Below, piece after piece: positions 48,003-57,363 of a DNA stretch of 64,000 nt. Position numbers and translations under genes: made by a program. The stretch covers positions 70,935 through 134,934 of the forward strand of contig JBBADV010000007.1 of the NCBI GenBank assembly GCA_041656295.1, read 5' to 3'. The first letter of the stretch is position 1. Every line of letters starts with the position of its first letter. The notes below the pieces were generated by a model. That model had not been told where the DNA came from and did not search any database. It worked only from the letters and a program-made list of their open reading frames with translations. Origin of the DNA: Kiritimatiellales bacterium (GTDB taxonomy: Bacteria; Verrucomicrobiota; Kiritimatiellia; Kiritimatiellales; Tichowtungiaceae).

Positions 48003-50276
48003 CTATTTCCGTTTGCGGCGCGTCCTGGTTTTTGCTCCGTGCGGGCGTTGACCCGTCATGGTGATCGGCTGTTTTTTCCGCCGGCCGGCGCGCGGCGCAC
48101 CTTTGGCTGTTCTCACTGGCGCGTGTTCTTCGACACCGGAAATTCGAAAGTCGACCAGTCGGCGCGCCATATCAACGCGCACAATATCCACTTTAAGCGC
48201 ATCACCAATCGTATACACGTTCCGGTGCCGCATGCCGGTGGCTTTGGTTTTCGTGCGGTTCACTTCGTAGCGGTCATCAGTGAGCGATGCAAACGGCACG
48301 AGGCCGCGCTGCAGTGTATCGGTGAGTTCAACAATCAGGCCTTTGTTAAGAATGCGGACAACGCTGCCGGAATACGGACCGGTTTCGCCCCTGTAAAGCA
48401 AGGTATTATAATATTCAACACGGCGCAGATCGATGCTCTCTTTTTCAGCGGCATCGGCGGCAGTTTCAGTACGCGTACATTGTGCGCCGATAGCGGCGAG
48501 ATCGTCAGTGCCGTACGGCGCTTTAGTTTTTTCTTCGAGTGCGCTTAACAGGCGGTGAACCACGAGATCGGGGTAGCGCCGGATCGGCGAAGTAAAGTGC
48601 GCATAATCTTCAAACGCGAGACCGAAGTGTCCGGTCGGTTCAGCGGAGTAGCCGGCGCGTTTCAGATTACGCAGCACAGCGAGACTGGCAGTGTATTCCA
48701 GCGGCGTGCCGGCAATTTTTTCCAGCACCGCATTAATACCGGCACGCGATTGCGGCAGCGCGTCGATGCCGAGCGCCTGCAGCTCCGCGCCCATTTGCGC
48801 CCACTGCTCTTCATCCGGCTCCTCGTGAATCCGGTGCAGTGCCGCCCGTCCGGCATCTTTTAATTTGCGCGCCACCGCCACATTCGCGAGCAGCATGCAC
48901 TCTTCAATCAGCTGATACGCTTCTTTGGCTTCGCCTTTATGAATCGACTCAACTTTGCCGGCGGCGTTAAGCCGGAAATTAATCTGCGGAGTATTGATTT
49001 CGAGCGAACCGTTTTCAATCCGCCGTGCGCGGATTGTCCTCGCCAGCGGGCGCAGCTGCTGCAGAACGCCGGCCACGGCCGCCGGAATTTTATGCTCCGG
49101 CTTCCCGTCGAATAAGAGTTGAACCTGATCGTAGTTCAACCGTGCGTCAGAATGAATAATGGAGTGGAAGGAATCGGCGCCGGTCATTTCTCCGGAACTC
49201 GTCAGCGAAATTTCAACGGTGTGCGCGAGGCGGTCGACATTCGGATTTAAACTGCAAATGCGTGTGGTTAATTCCGGCGGCAGCATCATCACCACGCGGT
49301 CGACGAGATAAATACTGTTGCCGCGCTGCAGCGCCTCTTTATCAAGCGCTGAATTTCTTTGCACAAAATAGGCCACGTCGGCGATATGCACCGAAAGTTT
49401 CCAGCCGCCGGCAGTTTTTTCGAGCGATATGGCATCGTCAAAATCGCGCGCGGTTGCAGGATCAATGGTGAACGTCAGCCGGTCGCGAATATCGCGCCGG
49501 TTTGTATACTCTTCCGGACGCAGTTCGTGCGGCATGCGTTCCGCTTCAGCGATCACCTCTGCCGGAAAGTTCTGCCGGAAACCGTGTGCGCGCAGAATGC
49601 TCTGCATTTCCGTATTCGGGTCGTCGCGGTGTCCGATGTCCTCAATCACCGTGCCGGAAAGCGGTTTAAACGGATCCGTCCACTCGTTCAGTTCAATTAC
49701 AACTTTATGATCCGCCGGAATGTCTGCGAGCCCTTTTTTCCAGCCGCTCACGCGGATATCCTGACCGAGCCGCAGATTGTCCGGAATCACATACGCGTAA
49801 TAGGGTGTGCGGCGCAGCAGACCGACCACCTCCGTATTCCGGCGTTCGATAATTTCCGCAACGCGGCCTTCGGGAAGCTGGTGTTCATGTACGCGGCCGC
49901 CGCGTGCCGGGCGTTTTCCGGCCGGTGTCAACAGTTCAACCATAACCCGGTCGCCGTCGAGCGCTGTTTTTAAATCATCCTTTGCGATGTACACTTCCTG
50001 TCTGTTTTCGTCTGCTGTAAAAATGGCGAATCCTTTGTCGGTAATATGAACCGTACCGGTGAGTGCCGGCAGCGGTTGCGCCGGCGCCCAGCGGTTCTTA
50101 CGCAGATTTGCCACTTTACCCTGCTTTTCCAGATTGATTAACGCCTGCCGGAGTTTATTGCGTTCTGTGCTGCGCAGCCGCAGCGCTTTCGCCAGATCGG
50201 GGCGCGTCAGCGGCTGATACTTCGGGTGGTTCAGGTGAGCGAGGATGCGCTCTTCGAGCGCCGGTGTTGTTGTCAT
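48003..50276 (-). CDS. rnr: Ribonuclease R
   Basis: 757 residues. N-terminal winged-helix region (RPDLAKALRLRSTERNKLRQ), cold-shock domains, the RNB catalytic core with DPATARDFDDAISLEK (Asp cluster for Mg) and HFTSPIRRYPDLVVHRLL, a C-terminal S1 domain (YSGSVVRILNKGLIVEL), and a Lys/Arg-rich tail. A processive 3'-to-5' exonuclease that handles structured RNA. It is convergent with map (2-nt gap) and divergent from the rhamnosidase gene. Confidence 0.96.
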   Translation of the reverse strand: MTTTPALEERILAHLNHPKYQPLTRPDLAKALRLRSTERNKLRQALINLEKQGKVANLRKNRWAPAQPLPALTGTVHITDKGFAIFTADENRQEVYIAKDDLKTALDGDRVMVELLTPAGKRPARGGRVHEHQLPEGRVAEIIERRNTEVVGLLRRTPYYAYVIPDNLRLGQDIRVSGWKKGLADIPADHKVVIELNEWTDPFKPLSGTVIEDIGHRDDPNTEMQSILRAHGFRQNFPAEVIAEAERMPHELRPEEYTNRRDIRDRLTFTIDPATARDFDDAISLEKTAGGWKLSVHIADVAYFVQRNSALDKEALQRGNSIYLVDRVVMMLPPELTTRICSLNPNVDRLAHTVEISLTSSGEMTGADSFHSIIHSDARLNYDQVQLLFDGKPEHKIPAAVAGVLQQLRPLARTIRARRIENGSLEINTPQINFRLNAAGKVESIHKGEAKEAYQLIEECMLLANVAVARKLKDAGRAALHRIHEEPDEEQWAQMGAELQALGIDALPQSRAGINAVLEKIAGTPLEYTASLAVLRNLKRAGYSAEPTGHFGLAFEDYAHFTSPIRRYPDLVVHRLLSALEEKTKAPYGTDDLAAIGAQCTRTETAADAAEKESIDLRRVEYYNTLLYRGETGPYSGSVVRILNKGLIVELTDTLQRGLVPFASLTDDRYEVNRTKTKATGMRHRNVYTIGDALKVDIVRVDMARRLVDFRISGVEEHAPVRTAKGAPRAGRRKKQPITMTGQRPHGAKTRTRRKRK

Positions 50277-50338
50277 GAATGAAGAATAGACTTTATCTCA
50301 GTGCAATGAACAGGCAGAAAGAGGTTTAAAAGTCCAAG

Positions 50339-50390
50339 GTCAAAGGCATAGAGTCAGAAGTCAAAAATCTGGAAAGCTGCGACCTTTGAC
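50339..50390. repeat. Inverted GTCAAAGG / CCTTTGAC motif in the rnr-rhamnosidase spacer
   Basis: GTCAAAGG at 50339-50346 and CCTTTGAC at 50383-50390 are 36 nt apart, with partial copies (GAGTCAGAAGTCAAAA) between them. The same GACCTTTGAC string occurs at 17661-17670 before yebC. It looks like a phrase-type dispersed intergenic motif rather than a gene. Confidence 0.45.
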
Positions 50391-50473
50391 GTTGAGATTT
50401 TCGACAGGAGCATCATAAAATCTTTTGCAATTACCGGAACCGGCACCGGAGAAATTCTTGAAAGGAGTCAACA

Positions 50474-53254
50474 ATGAAAAAATCTGAATCTGCCAAATGG
50501 ATATGGTGCACGCAGAATGATCTGCGCGAGTACAATCAGACTGTGCTGTTAAAAAAAGAATTTTCAGCGCAGAAGATTTCCGGCGCGGAGCTGAAAATTA
50601 CGGCGGACAGCTGGTATCGCGTCTCCATTAACGGCAGATGGGTTCACGACGGCCCGGCGCGCGCCTATCCGAACCATTATCTGTACGATGTGCACGACAT
50701 CAGCGGTTTTTTGAAAAAAGGTAAAAACCGTATCGAAGTGATCGCGCGCTATTTCGGCATCGGCACATTTCATCAGATTCCGCAACAGGCGGGACTGTGG
50801 GCGGAAATTTCCGGTATCGGGAAGCCGGTGGTCACCGATGCGTCGTGGGAGGCAACGCCGGCGTATGCGTGGCAGTCGTGGACGCCGAAGATCAGCATTC
50901 AGATGGAGCCGTATGAACTGTACGACGCCGGACTTGAAACGGTATTTGACTGGCAGCCGGCGGTTGAAGTGAAGCGTAAAGGCAAACTGTCGCCGCGACC
51001 GGTGGCACTGCTGACGAAAGTTCCGCGCCGGTTTAAAAATCCGCCGGCAGCGGCAATTGTTGCACGCGTCATGCCGCAATACGCTGTGCCGGTTACACAG
51101 ATCGCACATCCCGGCCTAATTGAAGCAAATCGCACCGTTGGCCGTCCGGTGATTCTGTATGCATTGCTGACCGTAAAGAAAAAGCAGACATTCGATTTTA
51201 CACTGCCGAATCATGGCAGTGATAGCGCGCTGCATTTGCAGATTCCGTGCTGGCAGATTTCTGTCGCCGGACAAATCGTAACAAATAAAAAAATCGCACT
51301 GGCGGCAGGCACATACCCGGTATTGTTCTGCAATACGCAATTTTTCTCGCATGAAAAAGACTCCGTTTTCCCGTATTTAAATCTGCCCGGCGCACAATGG
51401 GACGGGTGGCGCGCCGCTGTATTGCAAGAGTATCTTTTTGCCGGCGACGATATGCTGTGGGTCTCTTTTGAAAATAAAGATGCACGCAGGGCAGAACGCG
51501 GATATTTCAAAACAATTGAACGGCTTGCGGCTGCGTGTAAAACGGAAGCGGATGTTCATAAATATCTGAAAACCGGCTTTGTTGACATTCCGGCAGACCG
51601 GATATTTATGGACGATCCGGCAGCGGAATTCGGTCTGCGCCGGGTACTTGGTGATGCACAAAAACTGATCGCTGGGAAAACAGTGAAGCCGTCAAAAACC
51701 GGCGATGTTGAGCTTTGTTTTGATATGGGCGAACAGACCTGCGGTTATTTTGATTTTTCAATCAAAGCTGATGCCGGTGTAATCGTTGATATTAATGCCA
51801 TTGAGTACATCCGCAAAGACGGCGCACTGCAGCATGTATACAAGTTCAACCGCAACGGCATGCGTTATATTACAAAAAAAGGCGTCAACCGGTTCATCTC
51901 ATTAAAGCGTCGTTCCGGTCGATACTTTTTCATCACGCTGCGCAATCAGAAAACGCCGGTCGAAATTCAGTCGTTCAAAATTATTGAATCCACCGCGCCG
52001 GTATCGCCGGCGGGATTTTTCAAGAGCAGCGATGCATCACTGAACCGCATTTGGGAAATTTCTGAACGAACACTCAAACTTTGCATGGAAGATACATTTA
52101 CCGACTGCCCGCTGTATGAGCAGACCTTCTGGGTCGGCGATGCACGCAACGAAGCGCTGTATGCCTTCACGGCGTACGGCAACACAGATGTCTCGGCGCG
52201 CGGGCTCGAAATCTGCGCGCAGTCGCTCGAGCGCTATCCGATCGTCGGCTGCCAGGTTCCGTCGGCATGGGACTGTCTGCTGCCGGCATGGAGTTTTCTA
52301 TGGGGCATGCAGGTCTGGGAACACTATTTCTATTCCGGCGATAAAGTTCTGTTGAAAAAACTTTGGCCGGCGGTGTTGAAAAATATCGACGGTGCACTCG
52401 GCATGCTCGACAGCAACGGATTATTTTCCGGAAAATTCTGGAACCTGCTGGAGTGGGCGCCGATTGATCAGAAACATGCAACGGTCCTGCACAACAGTTT
52501 GCTTCTCAGCGGCACAATTGCTGCCGCCGAAAAATGTGCCGCTGTACTGAACGACCTGCCGGCAGCGAAAAAACTGCGTGCGGCACGGCGGAAGCTGATT
52601 AAAGCTATCAACAAAACATGGAACGATAAAAAACAATCCTATCCCGACAGCATTCATGAAAACGGCCGGCCGAGTCCGAAAACCTGTCAGCAGACCTCCA
52701 TGCTCGCTGTCATGTGCGATGTAATTGAAAAAGAGAACATCGCAGCCGCGCGCCGGAATCTGCTGAAAAAGCCGCAAAACATGACGCCGGTCTGTGCGCC
52801 GTTCGCGATGCAGTTTTATTATGAAGCGCTTGAACGGCTCAATGAACCTGAAGCGATCCTGAAGTCCATTTATAAAAGCTATCAGCCGATGATTGATGAC
52901 GGTGCAACCACCGTTTGGGAAACATTCGCCGGCAGCACCGCATCGCCGAAAGGTTTCCCGACGCGCAGCCATTGTCACGCGTGGTCATCGAGTCCGGTCT
53001 ATTTTCTCAATCGTATTATACTTGGAATCCGGCAGACCGCCGCCGGCGGCAGAGCGTTTGAAATCAGTCCGTGGGTGAAAGGGCTGAACTTTGCACGCGG
53101 CGCTACCGCAATTCCCGGCGGTGCAATTTCAGTCGACTGGAAACGCTCCGGCAGCAGCCTGAAACTCGTTGTCGATGCTCCGGAAAATGTAACGGTTGAT
53201 TTTGTTTCTAACGCCAGCCTGCGCGGACTCGAAATTAATGTGATAAGAAATTAA
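50474..53254 (+). CDS. Glycoside hydrolase family 78, alpha-L-rhamnosidase-like
   Basis: 926 residues. N-terminal beta-domains (SAKWIWCTQNDLREYNQT with WYRVSINGRWVHDGPARAYP, and FGIGTFHQ) precede an (alpha/alpha)6 barrel. The catalytic motif is DTFTDCPLYEQTFWVGDARN with the acid Glu, and the base Glu is probably in TTVWETFAG, followed by SHCHAWSSSPVYFL. No signal peptide, so it acts in the cytoplasm on imported rhamnosides or related glycosides. AAAGGAG precedes the ATG. It stands alone, with no transporter beside it. Loop residues differ from textbook rhamnosidases (Tyr in place of Arg in DCPxRE), so the substrate may differ. Confidence 0.87.
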   Translation: MKKSESAKWIWCTQNDLREYNQTVLLKKEFSAQKISGAELKITADSWYRVSINGRWVHDGPARAYPNHYLYDVHDISGFLKKGKNRIEVIARYFGIGTFHQIPQQAGLWAEISGIGKPVVTDASWEATPAYAWQSWTPKISIQMEPYELYDAGLETVFDWQPAVEVKRKGKLSPRPVALLTKVPRRFKNPPAAAIVARVMPQYAVPVTQIAHPGLIEANRTVGRPVILYALLTVKKKQTFDFTLPNHGSDSALHLQIPCWQISVAGQIVTNKKIALAAGTYPVLFCNTQFFSHEKDSVFPYLNLPGAQWDGWRAAVLQEYLFAGDDMLWVSFENKDARRAERGYFKTIERLAAACKTEADVHKYLKTGFVDIPADRIFMDDPAAEFGLRRVLGDAQKLIAGKTVKPSKTGDVELCFDMGEQTCGYFDFSIKADAGVIVDINAIEYIRKDGALQHVYKFNRNGMRYITKKGVNRFISLKRRSGRYFFITLRNQKTPVEIQSFKIIESTAPVSPAGFFKSSDASLNRIWEISERTLKLCMEDTFTDCPLYEQTFWVGDARNEALYAFTAYGNTDVSARGLEICAQSLERYPIVGCQVPSAWDCLLPAWSFLWGMQVWEHYFYSGDKVLLKKLWPAVLKNIDGALGMLDSNGLFSGKFWNLLEWAPIDQKHATVLHNSLLLSGTIAAAEKCAAVLNDLPAAKKLRAARRKLIKAINKTWNDKKQSYPDSIHENGRPSPKTCQQTSMLAVMCDVIEKENIAAARRNLLKKPQNMTPVCAPFAMQFYYEALERLNEPEAILKSIYKSYQPMIDDGATTVWETFAGSTASPKGFPTRSHCHAWSSSPVYFLNRIILGIRQTAAGGRAFEISPWVKGLNFARGATAIPGGAISVDWKRSGSSLKLVVDAPENVTVDFVSNASLRGLEINVIRN

Positions 53255-53583
53255 CCGTAATTTTCATTTTGCCGCCGCCGTCGAGATGTAGTTATAAGGC
53301 GGATTAAAGTGCGGCAGGAAAACGATATTGAGCAGTTTGAGTTGTCGATGGTGAATTTTTTTTCAATGGCAGCGAAAACATGTGAATACCCGTTGAGGCA
53401 TCTTCATAAGATGGCATTTAATCCCGTACGACGCCTTGTCTGAAACGATTCTGATTTTGACTGGATGATTCTGTTTGATAAACGCTGGTTTTTACAAGCC
53501 TTCATGTTGCATAGCAACCGGCGTGCACAGCGGCGGATCAGGCACTTAACGACCGTCTTTCTGCAGGGTGGAAGAAGGCCGGG

Positions 53584-53664
53584 TTAGAGCGTTTTGTGTT
53601 TAATTTGTCGTTACCGCGTGGAGCATAATTGCCATTCCCTTCGGTCGCCGTTTCCGCAGGCTCA
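53584..53664 (+). repeat. Dispersed intergenic repeat, copy 1
   Basis: TTAGAGCGTTT to GGCTCA. It aligns over about 80 nt with 59293-59374; shared blocks include TTAGAGC, GTTTAA, TACCGC, TGGAGCA and AATTGCCAT. Both copies have the same orientation. No reading frame. The remaining spacer 53255-53583 has no recognisable gene. Confidence 0.7.
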
Positions 53665-53714
53665 AGCCTCTTTTCGAGTCCAGTCTGCCCATGCATGAGC
53701 GGAGTTATTTTTGC

Positions 53715-53780
53715 CGGGATTTACAGGATAAACAGGGCAGGGGATAAATTATTCTGATCCCGGCGATCTTGTGAATCCCG
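53715..53780. repeat. Inverted repeat in the rhamnosidase-UDG spacer
   Basis: CGGGATTTACAGGAT (53715-53729) and ATCTTGTGAATCCCG (53766-53780) are complementary at 13 of 15 positions around a 36-nt loop. It lies between two convergent genes, and might help end transcription, but no T-run follows. Similar GGATTTACAGGAT phrases are known as dispersed intergenic repeats in several environmental bacteria. Confidence 0.55.
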
Positions 53781-53821
53781 TCAAAATTAATTTTGTAATT
53801 GTGGACAGGCAGGAACCAGTT

Positions 53822-54634
53822 CTATTTTTTCGCCGGAATTTCTCTGCCGAGCTTTGCAAGCACAGCTTTGAGGTCGGCCCAGGCTTCACCTTTATGGTTC
53901 GGAGAACGGAGCAGAAATGCCGGGTGATAGGTCGGCATCAGATCAATTCCGGCGTAGGTTTTCCAGGTGCCGCGCAGGCGCGTAATGGCGACCGGCTGAT
54001 TTAACAGACCTTCCACCGCCGTTTTTCCAAGCGCGACAATAACTTTCGGTTTAACCATTTCAATCTGCGCGCGCAGATAGGGCAGACACGTGCTCATTTC
54101 TGCCGCAGACGGAACACGGTTTCCCGGCGGCCGGCACTTCACCACATTGGCGATAAAAACCTCTGCGCGTTTATAACCCATCGCGTCAATCATTTTGTCG
54201 AGCAGTTGTCCAGCTCTGCCGACGAACGGACGCCCCTGTTCGTCCTCGTCCGCGCCGGGACCTTCGCCGACAAACATGACGTCCGGTACATTCCGGTTGC
54301 CTTCGCCCGGAACCGTATGTTTACGCACCTTTGCCAGCGGGCAGGCGGTGCATGTTGAAATCTGTACCGCAATTTCTTCCAGCGTTTTGCCGGTGACGGC
54401 GACAACCGGCAGCGGCGTTTTCCCCGGCGCTGCGCTTTTTTGCGCAGACTGGAAAGTCCGCGCCACTCGCTCTGCCGGAATGGTTGCAGAACGGATATTC
54501 CCGTCAGTCCTTTCCGGTATTTTCGGCGCTAATGCCGCCAGCGTTTCCGGCGCAACGTCAAGTGTATCGATGCCTTCCTCTTTTTGAAATTCGAGGAACG
54601 CTCGCACGTTTTCCAATAGCTGGGCACGGTTCAT
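53822..54634 (-). CDS. Uracil-DNA glycosylase, family 4 (4Fe-4S)
   Basis: 270 residues. An N-terminal extension of about 85 residues, rich in Ala/Pro, precedes the core. Core motifs: cluster cysteines CTACPLAKVRKHTVPGEG, active-site GEGPGADEDEQGRPFVGRAG, VVKCRPPGNRVPS with a further Cys in STCLPYL, and MPTYHPAFLLRSP. It removes uracil from DNA to start base excision repair. Convergent with the rhamnosidase gene, divergent from the antiporter gene. Confidence 0.94.
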   Translation of the reverse strand: MNRAQLLENVRAFLEFQKEEGIDTLDVAPETLAALAPKIPERTDGNIRSATIPAERVARTFQSAQKSAAPGKTPLPVVAVTGKTLEEIAVQISTCTACPLAKVRKHTVPGEGNRNVPDVMFVGEGPGADEDEQGRPFVGRAGQLLDKMIDAMGYKRAEVFIANVVKCRPPGNRVPSAAEMSTCLPYLRAQIEMVKPKVIVALGKTAVEGLLNQPVAITRLRGTWKTYAGIDLMPTYHPAFLLRSPNHKGEAWADLKAVLAKLGREIPAKK

Positions 54635-54771
54635 AAATCATTTTCAGTATTCACCGGAACGCCGGGATTATCAATCTAATCGTATGTATATTGCCGATTT
54701 TATGTTTTGCCACCGGCACCGGAAATCCTGCAAACTGCACTGCATTAATTTTTTAATGAAGGGAATCGCAC

Positions 54772-56121
54772 ATGAGCGGACTGACATTTCTGATCGTATT
54801 TTTGGTTTTAATGACGTTGATTGCAGTAGTTCCCCAGTTGCTCCGGCGCTTTCATGTTCCGTCCGTTGTTGCCATCATGCTGATCGGAATTGTCATCGGC
54901 CCGAGCGGCATTGATTTGATTTCGCACCTGAACAGTTTTCTCGGCCGGGGTTATCCCACCGTTCAGATTTATACCGTGCTCGATGCCATCGGACTGCTCG
55001 GTCTTGTTTTTCTAATGGCGCTTGCCGGCATGGAAGTGAACCTGAAAATTATGAAAGCAGAAAAAAAAGCTGTTACATGGCTGAGTCTGCTCACATTTTC
55101 CATTCCCGCCGCCGCCGGGTATTTCGTCTATTGGATATTTGAGCCGTCCGATACCATCGGCAAGTGGGTTTACGCTTCACTGTTTGCATCACATTCCGTC
55201 GGTATCGTATTTCCGGTAATCCGGGAGTTAAAAATTTCGCATACGCGGTTCGGTGTTGCCGTCCTCGCAGCCACTGTGATCACTGACATCGCCAGTCTCA
55301 TTCTGCTTGCCATTTGCATTCAGTTTAAACGTCATGAAAGTTCCGCTAAAGTTGCCGACAGCATTTCAATCTTCGACCGTATTGATCCCGCAGTTTTCGG
55401 CGGCTGGTTTCCCGTTGTCTTCGTGGTCGTTATTCTGCTTTTTATCGTGCTGTCATTCTGGCTGATTCCAATGATTGCACGCGCAGCCTTTTCGCGACTC
55501 GGCCCGCATGACGACGCGCGCTTATCCTTCTTTCTCGTCGGACTGCTCGGTATCGCATTCATCGGCGAGCTCATCGGTATCAGTATTATCGTCAGTTCGT
55601 TTATTTGCGGCATGGCGATGATCACCGTACCGGCGTTTCATGAACAGAGCCGCGTGCTGTACCGGAAAATTGAAGGTATCGGCTACGGCTTTGTTGTGCC
55701 GTTTCTTTTTCTAACCATCGGGATGAAAACTGATTTGCGTGTTTTGTTCGATGCGTGGGAAAATATTGCACTTGCCGCCCTGACTTTGATTGGACTTGTT
55801 GCCAGCAAGGTCGGATCCGGCTGGCTGGCGATGCGTTTTTCCGGTTTCGACAATAAAAAAGGACTGTGCGCCGGATTAATGACTGTGCCGCAACTGTCTG
55901 CCACACTGGCCGCCGCTGCGGTTGCGCTCCAGCTCGAAATGATTTCAGCGACATTTTTTAATGCGATTGTCTGTCTCTCTATCTTTACCACGCTGCCGAT
56001 TCCGACGCTCGTCAAACTCGTTATTGAAAAAGGCAATATCCGTTTTGACAGCATAGAAGAGCAACTCAAGGCCAGCAACATTTCCATCGGCGGCGATTTT
56101 AAGAAAGAAGACCTCGTTTAA
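54772..56121 (+). CDS. Cation:proton antiporter, CPA2 (Kef/NhaS-type)
   Basis: 449 residues, about 12 membrane helices (Na_H_Exchanger domain). Conserved parts include VPSVVAIMLIGIVIGPSGID, LVFLMALAGMEVNL, and LAATVITDIASLILLAI with the paired acidic residue of the transport core. There is no RCK/TrkA nucleotide domain at the C-terminus, which ends after a short cytoplasmic tail. It exchanges Na+ or K+ for H+. GAAGGGA precedes the ATG. Its last 4 nt overlap the convergent queF gene. Confidence 0.92.
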   Translation: MSGLTFLIVFLVLMTLIAVVPQLLRRFHVPSVVAIMLIGIVIGPSGIDLISHLNSFLGRGYPTVQIYTVLDAIGLLGLVFLMALAGMEVNLKIMKAEKKAVTWLSLLTFSIPAAAGYFVYWIFEPSDTIGKWVYASLFASHSVGIVFPVIRELKISHTRFGVAVLAATVITDIASLILLAICIQFKRHESSAKVADSISIFDRIDPAVFGGWFPVVFVVVILLFIVLSFWLIPMIARAAFSRLGPHDDARLSFFLVGLLGIAFIGELIGISIIVSSFICGMAMITVPAFHEQSRVLYRKIEGIGYGFVVPFLFLTIGMKTDLRVLFDAWENIALAALTLIGLVASKVGSGWLAMRFSGFDNKKGLCAGLMTVPQLSATLAAAAVALQLEMISATFFNAIVCLSIFTTLPIPTLVKLVIEKGNIRFDSIEEQLKASNISIGGDFKKEDLV

Positions 56122-56552
56122 ATCACGCCGTTTATCTCTTCAGAGTCGACTTTAACTGTCGAACGGATGCCGCCGCGTGCGGTGAAATCTCCGCGTACAA
56201 CCATCCGGCGCGGTTTGCAGACGTGCATGAGATCGGTAAAAATCCGGTTGGTCACATCTTCGTAAAATGATCCTGCATTGCGGAACGAGAAGAGATACAG
56301 TTTCAGCGATTTACTCTCAACGCAAAGTTCAGCGGGAATATAGTCAATGGTGATGCGCGCAAAATCGGGCTGACCGGTAATCGGGCACAGCGATGTAAAT
56401 TCATCAGTTTCAAAAGTAATCCAGTAATTGCGCTGCGGATTTGAATTTTTAAATGTTTCCAGAATGGCGGCGTCCGGTGCTTGCGGATAATTCATTTCGC
56501 CTTTTTTTAATAATTTCAGTCCGGTTGTATCACTCACAATTTTATCTTTCAT
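56118..56552 (-). CDS. queF: NADPH-dependent 7-cyano-7-deazaguanine reductase QueF
   Basis: 144 residues, the short single-domain form. Catalytic Cys in FTSLCPITGQPDFARI with the acid Asp two turns later; substrate Glu in ELCVESKSLKLYLFSFRN. It reduces preQ0 to preQ1 for queuosine in tRNA. No other queuosine genes are in the window. Convergent overlap of 4 nt with the antiporter gene. Confidence 0.95.
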   Translation of the reverse strand: MKDKIVSDTTGLKLLKKGEMNYPQAPDAAILETFKNSNPQRNYWITFETDEFTSLCPITGQPDFARITIDYIPAELCVESKSLKLYLFSFRNAGSFYEDVTNRIFTDLMHVCKPRRMVVRGDFTARGGIRSTVKVDSEEINGVI

Positions 56553-56597
56553 TTTAAAACCTAAAAGAATGTGCAGACCGCTGCAATCATTTATTTG

Positions 56598-57245
56598 TTA
56601 GCTTCCAGGTTTCGAAAAATACTCTATCAGCTCGTCAAAATTATTCCAGATGTGATCGGGTGTAAAGCCGCCGGTATTTCCGATGCCGTAGGTTAAAAAT
56701 GCAGAATGAACGCCGGCACGCTGTGCGGCTTCAAGGTCAGTATGGTGATCGCCGATCATCCATGTGTTTTCCGGTGCGGCGCCGGCTTCCTGCATCAATT
56801 CAAAAATCCCGGCCGGCGCCGGTTTCAGGTCCGGCAGGTCGCCGCCGCCGATAATCCGGAAGAACGGTTTTCCGTTAACGAGATGTTCAAGAATCTGGCA
56901 TGCGGCGTCGCTGGTTTTATTCGTCAGCACCGCGAGTTTCCAGCCCTGTTTTGTCAGTGTTTTTAATCCGTTTTGCACGCCGGGATAAAGCTGTGTTTCA
57001 TCAAGCATGTGTTTACGATACAGCCCGCGATACAGTCCGAGCGCTTCATCCGTGTCAATACCGGATTTTTTAAGGGCGCGTTCCACGAGCTGCCGGATCC
57101 CATCGCCGATACACGCGTCAATTTCGGTGCGGCTGAGCGGTACGAGTGAATAGTGTCTGCGCATCAGGTTGATTGCGGTGGCAAGATCGGCAACCGTATC
57201 GGCGAGTGTTCCGTCGAGATCAAAAATTAAAAGTCCGGTTTTCAT
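56598..57245 (-). CDS. gph: HAD phosphatase, phosphoglycolate phosphatase-like
   Basis: 215 residues. Motif I FDLDGTLADT, cap domain, motif II LAVLTNKT, Lys in DLKPAPAGI and motif IV MIGDHHTDLEAAQRAG. Length and order fit Gph, which clears 2-phosphoglycolate formed in DNA repair, but other small phosphates are possible. Divergent from htrA, with 118 nt between. Confidence 0.88.
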   Translation of the reverse strand: MKTGLLIFDLDGTLADTVADLATAINLMRRHYSLVPLSRTEIDACIGDGIRQLVERALKKSGIDTDEALGLYRGLYRKHMLDETQLYPGVQNGLKTLTKQGWKLAVLTNKTSDAACQILEHLVNGKPFFRIIGGGDLPDLKPAPAGIFELMQEAGAAPENTWMIGDHHTDLEAAQRAGVHSAFLTYGIGNTGGFTPDHIWNNFDELIEYFSKPGS

Positions 57246-57363
57246 AAAACAAACAGTTTAAGCGGAAACGGCGCGGTTTTCCATAAACAAAAGTGAATAA
57301 AAATTTTGAACACCGGCAGAAAAATTTGTGTCATAGTAATATCTTGTTTGGGAAAGGAGTTCT

